DNA of 64,000 nucleotides from Streptomyces fulvorobeus (GCF_013167895.1 NZ_BLWC01000001.1:4402001-4466000); one strand, 5' to 3'; counted from the stretch's first letter, positions 1-8,718 are shown. The notes: a model not told the origin generated them from the sequence alone. Numbers and translations: made by a program.

Positions 1-476
1 TTGGGGCGCCGGTCGCGCTCCAGGCCGGTGCGGGAGTCGTACGGGGCGAGGCCCTGCACGGGGGAGGGGGAGCGGCCGGCCTCCAGCTCGCGGGCGAGAT
101 GGCTGAGAGCGGCGCCGCCCTCACCGGCGACGATCCAGTCGGCCGAGAAGCCGTTCAGCCACTCCGCCGACACCGTCGGATGGTGGCCGCCGAGCACGAT
201 CGGCACGTCGGGCCAGAGCCGCCGCGCCTCCCGGCTCACCTCCCGCGAGACGTGCACGCTGGTCGTGTACGGGATGGCCACACCGATCAGGTCGGGGGGC
301 TCGTGCGTCTGCGCGTACGTCTCCAGCGGCGGGTCCAGCCGGAGATCGTGGATGGTCACGTCGTGGTCGCCGCGCAGCGCGCCGCCGAGATACTCCAGCG
401 GCAGCGGCTCGCAGCAGCTCAGCCGGTCACTGAGGAGGGCCCGTTCGTTACGAGGCCACACCAGCAAGACCCTCAT
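1..476 (-). CDS. thnL: Cobalamin-binding radical SAM enzyme, N-terminal part (ThnL/ThnK-like), cut by window edge
   Basis: Only about the first 158 codons are in the window. The ATG at 476 begins MRVLLVWPRNERALL, and the frame stays open to base 1. The visible part is a B12-binding-type Rossmann domain: a hydrophobic first strand, a DLIGVAIPYT strand, then LGGHHPTVSAEW and IVAGEGG, which are typical of class B radical SAM methyltransferases. The CxxxCxxC cluster motif would lie beyond the edge. The start overlaps the end of the upstream asparagine-synthetase-like gene by 29 bases, suggesting translational coupling. The assignment to ThnL rather than ThnK rests on position: in the thienamycin cluster as I recall it, thnL is next to thnM. 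In that pathway such enzymes build the C6 side chain or attach the C2 thiol. B12 radical SAM family is well supported; the exact role is inference. Confidence 0.75.
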   Translation of the reverse strand, partial: MRVLLVWPRNERALLSDRLSCCEPLPLEYLGGALRGDHDVTIHDLRLDPPLETYAQTHEPPDLIGVAIPYTTSVHVSREVSREARRLWPDVPIVLGGHHPTVSAEWLNGFSADWIVAGEGGAALSHLARELEAGRSPSPVQGLAPYDSRTGLERDRRP

Positions 477-1860
477 CGAGTCCCTCCCTTTCGTTGGTCC
501 CGTTTCCCGTGCCCGTGCCGGTGCCCCGGGCCGACGGCCCGTCCTGGCAGAAGACGGAGGTCGCGATGGCGTGCAGGCGTTCCGACTGGAGGCGGGGGTC
601 GTCGCCGCCCAGGGCGGCGGCGAACATCCGGCTCATGGCGGTGCCTTCGTGGATGCCCCGCTTCGGCCGCCAGGCCACCTCCGCGGGCAGGACCTCGGCC
701 GCGGCACTGCGCAGCACCCACTTCGCCGTGCCCTCGCGGACCTTCAGCCGGCCCCGGATGCCCAGGGCCGCCGCCATCACCTCACGCGTCCAGTACGGGT
801 AGCGGACGACGATGTCGCGGGCGTCGGCGAAGGCCGGGCCGAACTCGTTGCTCCGGGCGGTCGCGGCGGTCTGCGCGACCACCGCCCGCTCGATGTCCTC
901 CTCGCCGCCGGTGCCGCCGAGTCCGGCGAACAGCAGGTCGGCGCCGTAACCGGAGAGCAGGACCTGACGCCGGTCGGCGGCCATGGCGGTGAGCTGGAAG
1001 CAGGCCGGCGCGGCGATCTGGAGCGTCAGCAGGTCCCAGGTCTCCAGTGAGCGGATCATGTCCGGCAGCAGCTCCGTGAGCTGCTCGGGGCCGAACATCA
1101 GCTCGTGGTGCTTGCTGCCCAGGCGCTCCGCGAACCACGCGGCCTGCTCGAACTCGTCGCCGAACGGCGTTCCCACGGTGTACGTGTGCAGCTCCGCGCC
1201 GGAGCTCTCCCGGGCGGTCAGCGCCGCGACCGCCGAGGAGTCCACGCCGCCGCTCAGCATGACCCCCAGCTCCTCGGAACCTCCGGCCAGCCGGGCCACC
1301 GAGGACCGCAGCGCCTCGCGGACGGTGGCCACCGCCTCCTGGGGATCGGTCGTCACCGGCCTGTCCGGCAGCCCGCGCACCTGACGGGTGGCGACCGGCA
1401 CGGTTCCGTACGCGTCCACCGCCAGCGTCACCGCGCTGTTCGCCGGGACCGCCGTCACCCCCGCGAAGCGCCCGCCCGGCAGGAGCGCCTGCGCCGCGCC
1501 GCCGAGCACCGGGGGCCCGGCCAGCAGCGGCAGCACCGCGCCGGCCGAGGTGGCGATCAGCAGGGTGTCGTCGGCGCCGCGCGCGTAGTGCAGCGGGCAG
1601 GTGGCGCCCACATCGCTCCACAGGGTGGCCTGACCGCCGCGCACCAGCACCGCGCAGTAGCGGGCGTGGGACCGCTCGGTCCAGGACAGCAGCTCGTCGA
1701 GCGGGGCGTGGACCGGCGGGGCCTCCTCGGTCAGCCGGTCACCGTGCACGACCAGCGTGTCCGCGCCCTCGCGCACCACCAGCGTGCTCAGTCCGCGACC
1801 GGGCCCCAGGGACTGGAACTCCACCGGGCCCGAGTGGCAGCGCAGCAGGAAACCGGCCAT
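448..1860 (-). CDS. thnM: Asparagine-synthetase-like beta-lactam-forming synthetase (carbapenam synthetase, CarA/ThnM-like)
   Basis: This 470-residue protein should use ATP to close the beta-lactam ring of (carboxymethyl)proline by adenylation. The N-terminal half (about 1-190) has the glutaminase fold but begins MAGFLL, so it lacks the Cys2 nucleophile of true asparagine synthetase B; that is the hallmark of beta-lactam synthetase and CarA. The C-terminal half has the PP-loop SGGVDSS (203-209), a GYGADLLF motif with Tyr305, and RPKRGIHEGT with Lys400, which corresponds to the catalytic lysine region of beta-lactam synthetase. The length is close to Bls/CarA (about 500) and well below AsnB (about 600). 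One base separates it from the upstream adenylation gene. Its neighbours favour a carbapenam over a clavam substrate. A lasso-peptide cyclase is less likely because no leader protease or precursor is nearby. Confidence 0.85.
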   Translation of the reverse strand: MAGFLLRCHSGPVEFQSLGPGRGLSTLVVREGADTLVVHGDRLTEEAPPVHAPLDELLSWTERSHARYCAVLVRGGQATLWSDVGATCPLHYARGADDTLLIATSAGAVLPLLAGPPVLGGAAQALLPGGRFAGVTAVPANSAVTLAVDAYGTVPVATRQVRGLPDRPVTTDPQEAVATVREALRSSVARLAGGSEELGVMLSGGVDSSAVAALTARESSGAELHTYTVGTPFGDEFEQAAWFAERLGSKHHELMFGPEQLTELLPDMIRSLETWDLLTLQIAAPACFQLTAMAADRRQVLLSGYGADLLFAGLGGTGGEEDIERAVVAQTAATARSNEFGPAFADARDIVVRYPYWTREVMAAALGIRGRLKVREGTAKWVLRSAAAEVLPAEVAWRPKRGIHEGTAMSRMFAAALGGDDPRLQSERLHAIATSVFCQDGPSARGTGTGTGNGTNEREGLDEGLAGVAS

Positions 1861-1861
1861 G

Positions 1862-2971
1862 TCAGTACACCCCTTCGACGCGTCGTCCTTCGGTGAATTC
1901 GGGGGAGTACGGGTCCCCCAGCCAGGGCCAGGGATAGCGCTCGGCGGCCACCCCGTAGGGGCGCACCCGGCGGGCCCGGTCGCGCTCCAGGAAGCCGGGG
2001 ACCAGCGCGTCGTCGGTCAGCCGCCAGACCCGGACCCGGCCCTCCTCGCCGTACGGCACCTCGGCGCCGTGCTCGTCGATGACGTCCAGCGCGACGTGCG
2101 GGCGGCAGGGGACGTAGACCACCCGGTGCCCGTCCTCGGCCTCGAACGGCTTCTGCCAGTTGATGCCGGTGGTCGACGTGCCGTACATGCCGACGACCGG
2201 CACCCCGGGGAAGACCTCCTCGCGCAGCTCGCGGTGGGCGTCGGGCTCCATCGTCGTGCCGGCGTGCACGATGGCCCGCACACCGGCCAGCGGCTCGGTG
2301 CCCAGCCGCTCGGGCAGCATGTCCAGCAGCCGCGAGGTGCAGAACACCACCCCGATGTCCTGGGAGCGGACGACTTCCTCCACCTGGTCCCAGATGTGCC
2401 GCACGTACCGGTCGTAGGCGGCCGTCATGCCCTCCTCGCCGAAGATCTTCACGATCCGGGGGTCGAGGTCGATCGAGAAGCACATGCCGCCGCGCCGCTC
2501 CGCGAACGCGACGACGAGCCGGCCCGTCGTGTGCGGGCCCATCGGCCCGACGAACAGCCAGTTGGTGTTCCTCGGCACCCCGTGCAGATCCAGGAACTCG
2601 TCGGAGAACTCCAGGATGTCCGCCCAGTAGCGGGCACCCCAGGTGCCGTGCTTGGCGGGCCCCGTGGTGCCGCCGGTCTGCGCCGCCCACAGCGCGCCGC
2701 GCTCGCCCAGCACCGACCTGGGGACGAAGTTCTCCAGAGGGGTACGCCGCGACGCCTCCTCGTAGTGCATCTGGTCGGCGCCGTCCGTCAGCCCGAGCAG
2801 GGAGACCGCGTCCTGGAAACTCTGGACCTTCTCCAGAGCGTTGGTGCCCAGGCGCCGGTCCCGCTCCAGCCAGTAGGGGGTGCCATGCCGGGGGTCTAAG
2901 TGGAGGCGGACGGTCCGGCGAACGTCGTCATCGGTGATCTGACGGAGCACCGTCTCGCTCGGACGTGGCAT
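1862..2971 (-). CDS. thnN: LuxE/PaaK-like acyl-adenylating enzyme (ThnN-like)
   Basis: This 369-residue adenylate-forming enzyme has an ATP-binding P-loop-like motif, AAQTGGTTGPAKHG, at about 97-108. It is shorter than CoA ligases and resembles the acyl-protein synthetase (LuxE) and phenylacetate-CoA ligase branch. I chose the ATG at 2971 over the one at 3013 because a GAGGGA ribosome site lies 6 bases before it, and because it leaves the upstream gene stop (3010) non-overlapping. It sits directly before the ThnM-like gene and after a LuxC-like reductase, so the pair plausibly activates a carboxylate and hands the acyl group to the reductase, as LuxE and LuxC do. Glutamate or a related acid, giving the semialdehyde needed by the ThnE-like enzyme, is an inferred substrate. 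ThnN is the matching member of the thienamycin cluster. Confidence 0.78.
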   Translation of the reverse strand: MPRPSETVLRQITDDDVRRTVRLHLDPRHGTPYWLERDRRLGTNALEKVQSFQDAVSLLGLTDGADQMHYEEASRRTPLENFVPRSVLGERGALWAAQTGGTTGPAKHGTWGARYWADILEFSDEFLDLHGVPRNTNWLFVGPMGPHTTGRLVVAFAERRGGMCFSIDLDPRIVKIFGEEGMTAAYDRYVRHIWDQVEEVVRSQDIGVVFCTSRLLDMLPERLGTEPLAGVRAIVHAGTTMEPDAHRELREEVFPGVPVVGMYGTSTTGINWQKPFEAEDGHRVVYVPCRPHVALDVIDEHGAEVPYGEEGRVRVWRLTDDALVPGFLERDRARRVRPYGVAAERYPWPWLGDPYSPEFTEGRRVEGVY

Positions 2972-3009
2972 GGCGGTTCCCTCTTCTCTGATGCTGTTCC
3001 TGCCGCCGG

Positions 3010-4434
3010 TCACGCGGAGGCGCCCGGCAGAACTGCCTTCTTCTTGAACAGGAAGTCGGCCAGATACCCCTCGTGCGGATCGCGGGGGTCGTAGCCGCGG
3101 TCGAAGTCGTCGCCGCCGAAGACCTTGTCGACGCCCGGTTCCTCGGCGAGCGCCCGGACCAGGCCGCCCGTCTCACCGAGTACGGACACGATCAGCGAAC
3201 CCGCGCAGGCCGCGACCGCCTTGGAGCGCGGCACGTGGGCGACGGCCGTGAAGGGGAACGGCAGCTCCGTCCCGAACAGGGGTGAACCCGCGTCCAGCAG
3301 CAGCACCGTGGGACGCAGGTACGCCACGCCGTCCAGGTCCACCCGCAGCGGCACCCCGGTGGCCGCCGCGGTGACGTCGACCGCGCCCGCCGCGATCTCC
3401 CGCTCGACACGCGTGGCCAGCGCGTCCCGCACGGCACGGTCGGGGAAGGCGGGCACCGAGGCCGACGGGTCGTCGAGCGGCAGCACCGGACGGTCCGCGA
3501 ACTCCCGGGCGAGCTGCCCGGCGGCCTCCTGCGCGTCACCGAGCACGACCAGGGAGCTGATGTTGGTGCACAGCCGGCCGCAGCCCGCGAACGCCTCCCG
3601 GGCGAGCCGCTCCCAGGCGTCCTTGGGCACGCCGTCACCGACGAGCGCCCTGCTGCGGCCGTAGTGGTACGTCTTGACCTTCCCCGGCGGCAGGTCCCCC
3701 GGCACCTCCTCGCCGGGCCACAGCACCTGGTCGGCCAGCCGGCGCAGGGCGGGCGCGTCGCCGTGGACCAGCGACACCGCGTTGTCCGGCAGCCCGGCGG
3801 CGTACAGCGCCTCCGTGACCAGCACCGCGGTGAACGGGTCCCTGGCGGACGTGCTCAGCAGCACGGGCCGGCGCGCGGCCAGCGCCTGCATCCACTCGAT
3901 GCCGATGGTGGGGAAGTTGTCGGGCACCCGCACGTGCACGGAGCGCCCGGCCGGCCGCCAGCTCCACCGCGGGTCGCCGCCACCGGTCCGGTACGCGGAG
4001 ACGGTCCCGTCCGGGGACTGCGCGGCGAGGATCTCCTCCATACGGCCCAGGTCTTCGGCGACCGTACGGACCCCGCGCTCGGCCCGCCGCAGCGGCAGGC
4101 CCGTCGCGGCGGAGAGCGCCCGCAGCCACGGGCCGAGCTCACCGCCGTCCAGCCGGGCGGTGAGCCGCCCGGCCGCGTCGCGCAGCAGCCCGAACCAGGC
4201 GTCGTCGTCGATCCCGCGCAGGACCCGGGCGGTCTTCTCCGCCTCCTGCGCCATGCCGAACTGCACCAGCCGGCCGGCGTTGCCCAGCCGCGCCAGCGGC
4301 CGCCCGGCACCGTCGTCCAGCCGCCCCGGACGGTTCGACATCACCGGGCGCGAGCCCGAGTACGCCGGGACGTCCAGGGTGCCCCCAGTGCCCGGGACAG
4401 CCGGGGAGGCCGTCCCGGCCGCTGTCGTGAGCAT
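3010..4434 (-). CDS. thnO: LuxC-like acyl-CoA/acyl-thioester reductase of the aldehyde dehydrogenase superfamily (ThnO-like)
   Basis: This 474-residue protein has a C-terminal two-thirds that matches the ALDH/LuxC fold. FAGCGRLCTN carries the candidate catalytic Cys289, preceded by an HVRVPDNFPTIGIEW cofactor-domain segment near 167-181 and followed by a LFGTELPFPFTAVAHV segment typical of acyl reductases. It should reduce an activated acyl group to an aldehyde with NAD(P)H. The start is the ATG at 4434. A GTG at 4440, which would overlap the upstream TGA, is possible, but the GGAGG at 4449-4453 is better spaced for the ATG. It lies between the B12 radical SAM gene and the LuxE-like adenylating gene in one operon, as thnO does in the thienamycin cluster. 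The aldehyde product is not shown by sequence. Confidence 0.78.
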   Translation of the reverse strand: MLTTAAGTASPAVPGTGGTLDVPAYSGSRPVMSNRPGRLDDGAGRPLARLGNAGRLVQFGMAQEAEKTARVLRGIDDDAWFGLLRDAAGRLTARLDGGELGPWLRALSAATGLPLRRAERGVRTVAEDLGRMEEILAAQSPDGTVSAYRTGGGDPRWSWRPAGRSVHVRVPDNFPTIGIEWMQALAARRPVLLSTSARDPFTAVLVTEALYAAGLPDNAVSLVHGDAPALRRLADQVLWPGEEVPGDLPPGKVKTYHYGRSRALVGDGVPKDAWERLAREAFAGCGRLCTNISSLVVLGDAQEAAGQLAREFADRPVLPLDDPSASVPAFPDRAVRDALATRVEREIAAGAVDVTAAATGVPLRVDLDGVAYLRPTVLLLDAGSPLFGTELPFPFTAVAHVPRSKAVAACAGSLIVSVLGETGGLVRALAEEPGVDKVFGGDDFDRGYDPRDPHEGYLADFLFKKKAVLPGASA

Positions 4435-4436
4435 CG

Positions 4437-5885
4437 TCACTGGACCTCCGGGACCAGGGCCGCGGGCTCCTTGGCCATCGGGGCGCCGCCGTCCATCAGA
4501 CCGAGGCGCGTCTGCACGGTCTTGAGGTTCGCGAGGAAGGCGATGCGCTTGTACTGGCCGTCCTTGCGGGTCGGGGTCATGTCGTCGTAGAGCTTCCACA
4601 GCTCGTCGATGGAGGCCGCCGGACTCGACGTCACCGGGACGTGCCCGGTGTAGCAGTCGGTGTCGCTGGTCTCCACCGTGAACTCGACGCGCTTGGCCAT
4701 GTCCTTCTCCAGGTCCGCGTGGAACGGGACGAAGAAGCACGGGGAGACGATGTCGTGCGGGTTGTCGCCGAGCCGGGCCTGGAGCCAGGTGATGGTCGAG
4801 CGCATCGCCTCGTCGGTCTCGCCCGGGATGCCGAGGATCATCGTGGCCTGGGTGCCGATCCCGGCCTTGCCCAGGGAGTCCAGGGCCCGTTCGGTCACCG
4901 CGACCTTGACCGGCCGGCCCAGGCGCTTGAGCAGCGACCAGTCGAGCGTCTCCACGCCCACCAGCAGCCGGAAGCAGCCGGACTTGCGCAGCATCTTCGC
5001 CATGTCGTCGTCGATCAGGTCGGGCCTGGCCTTGGCCTCCCACTCGAACTTGCCCTGGAGACCGGAGTCCTCGATGGCCTGGCACAGCTCCTGCATGCGC
5101 GGGACGTCCTCGACGAAGTCGTCGTCCTCGATCCGGATGCGGTCGAATCCGTGCACCTCGACCAGTTCGCGGATCTCCGCCAGTACCCGCCCGGCGCTGT
5201 GCCGGCGCTGGCCGACACCCCACTGGTGCTTGGAGTAGCAGTAGGCGCAGGCGTACGAACAGCCGCGGGCGGTGACGACGTTGCCGGCCCGGCCGCGCGA
5301 GATGGTCCGGTACCGCTCCATGTCGGCCAGGTCGCGGGCCGGCATCGGCAGCTTGTCCAGGCGCATCACCTGCGGGGCGGCGGGTGTCTCGACGACCTTG
5401 CCCTCGTCGTCGCGGAAGACGATCCCGCGCACCTTGTGGAAGTTCTTGCGGCCGTTGTTGCCGAACTCATGGACCAGGTGGGAGAAGGTGACCTCCCCCT
5501 CGCCCTTGACGACGACGTCGGCGGAGCCGTCCTCGACCAGCTGGCGGGCGAGCGGGGTCGCGCCCACACCGCCCAGCACGGTCAGGGCGTTGGGGTGGTG
5601 GTGCTTGACCTCGGAGGCGAGCTTGACGCCGTTCTTGAGGCTGGAGGTCAGCACCTGGATGCCGACGATGTCCGGGTTGTAGCCCCGCAGCGGCTCGTTG
5701 GGCGTGGCGAGCGGCCTCTGCAGGACGAAGAGCTGGTCGTCGATGAAGTGGACATCGGTGCCCGCGGTGTCGTGGAAGGTGCCCTCCCGCAGTACGGCGG
5801 CCAGGGACAGCAGCCCCAACTGCGGTGCGGAGATCGACTCTCCTGAGTACGCCGACCGGCGAGCGTTCACGAGAAGAACTTGCAT
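4437..5885 (-). CDS. thnP: Cobalamin-binding radical SAM enzyme (ThnP-like)
   Basis: This is a complete 482-residue class B radical SAM protein. Residues 1 to about 190 form the B12-binding domain (MQVLLVNARR start, GYNPDIVGIQV, LGGVGATPLA, VVVKGEGE). The radical SAM core follows, with the 4Fe-4S motif Cys209-x3-Cys213-x2-Cys216 (CSYACAYC) and a downstream IRIEDDDF strand. It is the first gene of the minus-strand operon, preceded by a good GGAGG ribosome site at 5893-5897. Carbapenem clusters carry three such enzymes (ThnK, ThnL, ThnP), used for stepwise methylation at C6 and for unsettled steps. Position next to the LuxC-like gene points to ThnP. The family call is secure; the individual reaction is not. 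Confidence 0.85.
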   Translation of the reverse strand: MQVLLVNARRSAYSGESISAPQLGLLSLAAVLREGTFHDTAGTDVHFIDDQLFVLQRPLATPNEPLRGYNPDIVGIQVLTSSLKNGVKLASEVKHHHPNALTVLGGVGATPLARQLVEDGSADVVVKGEGEVTFSHLVHEFGNNGRKNFHKVRGIVFRDDEGKVVETPAAPQVMRLDKLPMPARDLADMERYRTISRGRAGNVVTARGCSYACAYCYSKHQWGVGQRRHSAGRVLAEIRELVEVHGFDRIRIEDDDFVEDVPRMQELCQAIEDSGLQGKFEWEAKARPDLIDDDMAKMLRKSGCFRLLVGVETLDWSLLKRLGRPVKVAVTERALDSLGKAGIGTQATMILGIPGETDEAMRSTITWLQARLGDNPHDIVSPCFFVPFHADLEKDMAKRVEFTVETSDTDCYTGHVPVTSSPAASIDELWKLYDDMTPTRKDGQYKRIAFLANLKTVQTRLGLMDGGAPMAKEPAALVPEVQ

Positions 5886-6363
5886 GCTTGTCTGCCTCCT
5901 GCGAGTGGACAGTCCTCAGGCGCGGCCGGGCTGACCGCCCGCAGCCTGCGTGCACACGGGGCCTGTGGGCCGGCGACGTGCTGTGCGTGCGGCCCGCGAG
6001 TCACACGGTGGGCCTGCTCCGGTCGTCAGCTGGTGATCGGGGACGGGGGGTGGTCGCCGGACGTCGGGTCCGGCGTGGGGGAGTGCCCGGAGGCGACTCC
6101 GGTCGATCGACAGCGGTGCTGGAAGAGCTGGGCCGGACTGCACGTGTGCTCCAGAGCACCACGGCCCCCGGACGCCGTCCAATGCCTTTAACGGGTCACC
6201 CCCGCACTGCGGTGGCATGGGCGCGCGAAACCTCGTGGGCCATGCCGTCGGCGCATCACGGCGATGCGCCAACGGCTGCTGTGCCGGGCGCGGGGTCTGT
6301 GGCAGCATCGCTGCGGAGTCCAGCGGATCGAAGTGACCCTGCACGTGCTCCGGAGAGGTACCG
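5886..6363. promoter_or_regulatory. Divergent thnP/thnQ intergenic region with inverted repeats
   Basis: This 478-base stretch contains no convincing gene and must hold the promoters of both carbapenem-side operons. On the thnQ side two inverted repeats stand close together: GGCATGG (6214-6220) with CCATGCC (6240-6246), and a perfect 8-base stem GGCGCATC (6250-6257) with GATGCGCC (6263-6270). Either could be an operator for a pathway regulator or a leader structure. The ORFs crossing this stretch lack family resemblance and have no ribosome sites. Confidence 0.55.
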
Positions 6364-7146
6364 ATGACCGCTTTCCAGCGCCCGGCCGACGCAGCGGACG
6401 TGCCGACGATCACGTCGGACCCCGAGGCGGACCGAGAGACCTTCGAGCGGGACGGAGTGATCCGCTGGGACAACGTCCTGACGCCCTCCCAGGTGATCGC
6501 GCTCCGCGCCTCCATGGAGCGGGCGTTCTTCGCGGGGAACGACGAGCCCGCGGACGGCGTCCTCGACCTGTCCGAGACCACGGAGAGGCCGAGCGACAGG
6601 GCACTGCTCCAGAAGATCGGCATCTGGCAGAACGACCCGGTGTGCGAGGAGCAGATCCGCCGCCCCGACCTGGTGCCCCGCGTGGAGGCCCTGCTCGGCG
6701 GACCGGTGCGGCTCTTCCGCGACCACTCCTTCTACAAGCCCGCGGGCAAGGGCGAACGCAGCCGCCTGGTGCTGCACCAGGACAACCGCTACTGGCACCT
6801 GGACCCGCCGGACGCCGTCACCATCTGGATGGCCCTGGATGACGCCACCCTGGAGAACGGCTGCGTGCACTACGTGAAGGGCACGCACCACCTGGGCAGG
6901 GTCGAGCACGTGCGTCCCGAGGAGGGCGCCGTCCTCGTCGAGGCCCTGACCGACCAGGAGACGGTGCCGTACCCCATCCCGGCGGGCAGCGCCCTGGTGC
7001 ACCACATCAACACCCTGCACGGCTCGGGCCCCAACCTCACCGACCGGCCCCGGCGCGCCTACTCGCTGGTCTTCGTGCGGGCCGACACGACCGTGCGCGG
7101 CCGGCCGATGACCGAGTACCCGCTCGCCGCCGACCTGATCCGGTGA
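6364..7146 (+). CDS. thnQ: Phytanoyl-CoA dioxygenase family Fe(II)/2-oxoglutarate oxygenase (ThnQ-like)
   Basis: This 260-residue oxygenase has the PhyH-family iron triad: His138-x-Asp140 (LHQDNRYW) and a distal His219 (NTLHGSGPN), with arginines at 229-231 to bind 2-oxoglutarate. In the thienamycin pathway two enzymes of this family, ThnG and ThnQ, act late. ThnQ hydroxylates the C6 ethyl side chain, and ThnG oxidises the cysteamine-derived arm. Either role would fit. I favour ThnQ because the gene stands next to thnP, as in Streptomyces cattleya as I remember it. It overlaps the next gene by 4 bases (GTGA), so the two are translationally coupled. The start ATG is preceded by GGAGAGG. Confidence 0.82.
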   Translation: MTAFQRPADAADVPTITSDPEADRETFERDGVIRWDNVLTPSQVIALRASMERAFFAGNDEPADGVLDLSETTERPSDRALLQKIGIWQNDPVCEEQIRRPDLVPRVEALLGGPVRLFRDHSFYKPAGKGERSRLVLHQDNRYWHLDPPDAVTIWMALDDATLENGCVHYVKGTHHLGRVEHVRPEEGAVLVEALTDQETVPYPIPAGSALVHHINTLHGSGPNLTDRPRRAYSLVFVRADTTVRGRPMTEYPLAADLIR

Positions 7147-8015
7147 ACGGCCCGATGACGGACACCGCTGCCGGGGGCCCGCCCGCCGGTCCCGCCGGCC
7201 TGCACCCGGACACCTACGAGACGATCCTCCTCGAACGTGCGGACGGCATCGCCTGGGTCACCCTCAACCGGCCCGAGAGGCTCAACGCCACGACCGAGCG
7301 CATGCACCACGAGCTGATCGACGCCTTCGCTCGGGTGGCGGACGACGGGGTCACCAAGGTGCTCGTGTTCACCGGCGCCGGTGACCGGGCCTTCTGCATC
7401 GGCAGCGACCTGGGATTCCTGGGCGAGGTGCTGGCGGGCGACAAGGGCGACACCGAGATGTTCGAGGTCTACCTGGAGCGGATGAACCGGGTCGCGTTCG
7501 CCCTGGAACGGCTGCCCATGCCGACCATCGCGATGGTGCAGGCCAAGGCGCGCGCGGGCGGCTTCGAACTGGCCATGGCCTGTGACCTGGTGCTGATCTC
7601 GGAGGAGGCGCGGATCGGCGACGTCCACACGCCGTACGGTCACATGCCGGGCGCCGGCGCCTCCCACCGGGCGGTACGCAAGATGGGGCTCCAGCCCGCC
7701 ATGGAGATGCTGCTGACCGGCCGCTGGCTCACGGCCGCCGAAGCCGTGTCGACGGGGCTGGCCCTGCGGGCGGTTCCCAAGGACCGCCTGCGCGAGGAGA
7801 CCACCGCGCTCGCCACCACTCTGGCCGCAGCGCCCGGCGACTGCCTGCGCCATCTGAAGGCCGCCGTCATGGGCGGTCTCGGTGTCTCGGGCGAGGAGGC
7901 CGTCGCGGTGGAGACGCGGGAGTACCTGGCGTTGATGCGGGGCTCCACCGGACCGGTGGACGGCTTCCGCAAGAGCCAGCGCGAACGCGCGGCCCGCCGT
8001 GGCGAGGCGGGCTGA
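7143..8015 (+). CDS. thnE: Crotonase-family enzyme, probable carboxymethylproline synthase (CarB/ThnE-like)
   Basis: This 290-residue enoyl-CoA hydratase/isomerase-fold protein carries ITLNRPERLNA-like and AFCIGSDL segments for the first oxyanion-hole strand and KARAGGFELAMACD for the second. The C-terminal helices are typical of the family. In carbapenem pathways the committed step is condensation of malonyl-CoA with pyrroline-5-carboxylate/glutamate semialdehyde by CarB or ThnE, and this is the only crotonase near the carbapenam-synthetase-like gene. A plain enoyl-CoA hydratase cannot be excluded by motif alone. The GTG at 7143 overlaps the preceding stop; an ATG at 7155 is the alternative start and would give 286 residues. 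Confidence 0.75.
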   Translation: MNGPMTDTAAGGPPAGPAGLHPDTYETILLERADGIAWVTLNRPERLNATTERMHHELIDAFARVADDGVTKVLVFTGAGDRAFCIGSDLGFLGEVLAGDKGDTEMFEVYLERMNRVAFALERLPMPTIAMVQAKARAGGFELAMACDLVLISEEARIGDVHTPYGHMPGAGASHRAVRKMGLQPAMEMLLTGRWLTAAEAVSTGLALRAVPKDRLREETTALATTLAAAPGDCLRHLKAAVMGGLGVSGEEAVAVETREYLALMRGSTGPVDGFRKSQRERAARRGEAG

Positions 8016-8037
8016 CAGCGCTCACCGCGGGGGCGGC

Positions 8038-8718
8038 TCAACCGACGCCCCCGTAGCGGCGCTTGGCGTCGGCCAGCTCCTCGACCCGGGTGGCGTCCCA
8101 CGGGCGCTCCCACCCCGCCAGCCGCAGCAGCCAGGCGACGAGGCTCGCGGTGAAGCCCCACAGGAACAGCTCCCCGGTCAGGAAGCCGGGGCCGGTGTAA
8201 CCCTCCGTCATACGCACCCGCAGCCGGCCGGCGGGATCGGCGAGGTCCCGTACGGGCACCCGGTGCACGGACACGATCTCGCCGCCGTCGCCCGAGGGGA
8301 CCGTGCCGCCCTCCCACCAGCCGAGCACGGGTGTGACGGAGAAACCGCTCCAGGCCAGGTACAGCGGGCGCAGCGGGGCGACGACGCGGATGGCCGCCCG
8401 GTCGAGACCGGTCTCCTCCGCGGTCTCGCGCAGGGCGGTGTGCACCGCGTCGCGGTCCTGGGGACCCACGGAGCCGCCGGGGAAGCACACCTGCCCCGGA
8501 TGGTCGCGCAGCGCGCCGGACCGCCGCAGGAACAGCAGGTCGGGCCCGTCCTCCCCGGAGCCGAACAGCACCAGGACGGCGGAGGACCTGCCCGACGCGG
8601 GACCCGGCGAGGTGTACCGCTCCAGTTCGGGAGCGCTGTCCCGGCCCGCCCGCAGGGCCACGTCGGTCAGCCAGGGGGGTACGTGGGGTCCGGGCGGAGG
8701 TGCCGTGTCGAGAGCCAC
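8038..8718 (-). CDS. thnR: Nudix hydrolase, CoA-pyrophosphatase type (ThnR-like)
   Basis: This 226-residue protein has a Nudix box beginning FPGGSV and ending RETAEETGL. The upstream glutamate of the consensus is replaced by a D-rich GPQDRDAV stretch, as in NudL/NUDT7-type CoA pyrophosphatases. A C-terminal LFLWGFTASLVAWLL helix is also typical of that group. In the thienamycin cluster ThnR cleaves CoA to 4'-phosphopantetheine as the first step in trimming it to cysteamine for the C2 side chain. The gene is on the opposite strand to its neighbours. Its stop lies 23 bases from the crotonase stop (convergent), and it diverges from the ThnT-like gene. A housekeeping CoA pyrophosphatase is the alternative, though the adjacent pantetheine-hydrolase homologue supports the cluster role. 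Confidence 0.75.
   Translation of the reverse strand: MALDTAPPPGPHVPPWLTDVALRAGRDSAPELERYTSPGPASGRSSAVLVLFGSGEDGPDLLFLRRSGALRDHPGQVCFPGGSVGPQDRDAVHTALRETAEETGLDRAAIRVVAPLRPLYLAWSGFSVTPVLGWWEGGTVPSGDGGEIVSVHRVPVRDLADPAGRLRVRMTEGYTGPGFLTGELFLWGFTASLVAWLLRLAGWERPWDATRVEELADAKRRYGGVG

Noticed and set aside
448..1860. Lasso-peptide cyclase or ordinary asparagine synthetase B
   Set aside because: No Cys2 nucleophile, too short, an RPKRGIHEGT motif as in beta-lactam synthetase, and no precursor peptide or protease nearby.
3010..5223. A 737-residue frame that looks like a long N-terminal extension of the LuxC-like protein
   Set aside because: Its first 260 residues are the out-of-frame shadow of the B12 radical SAM gene; the true start is at 4434.
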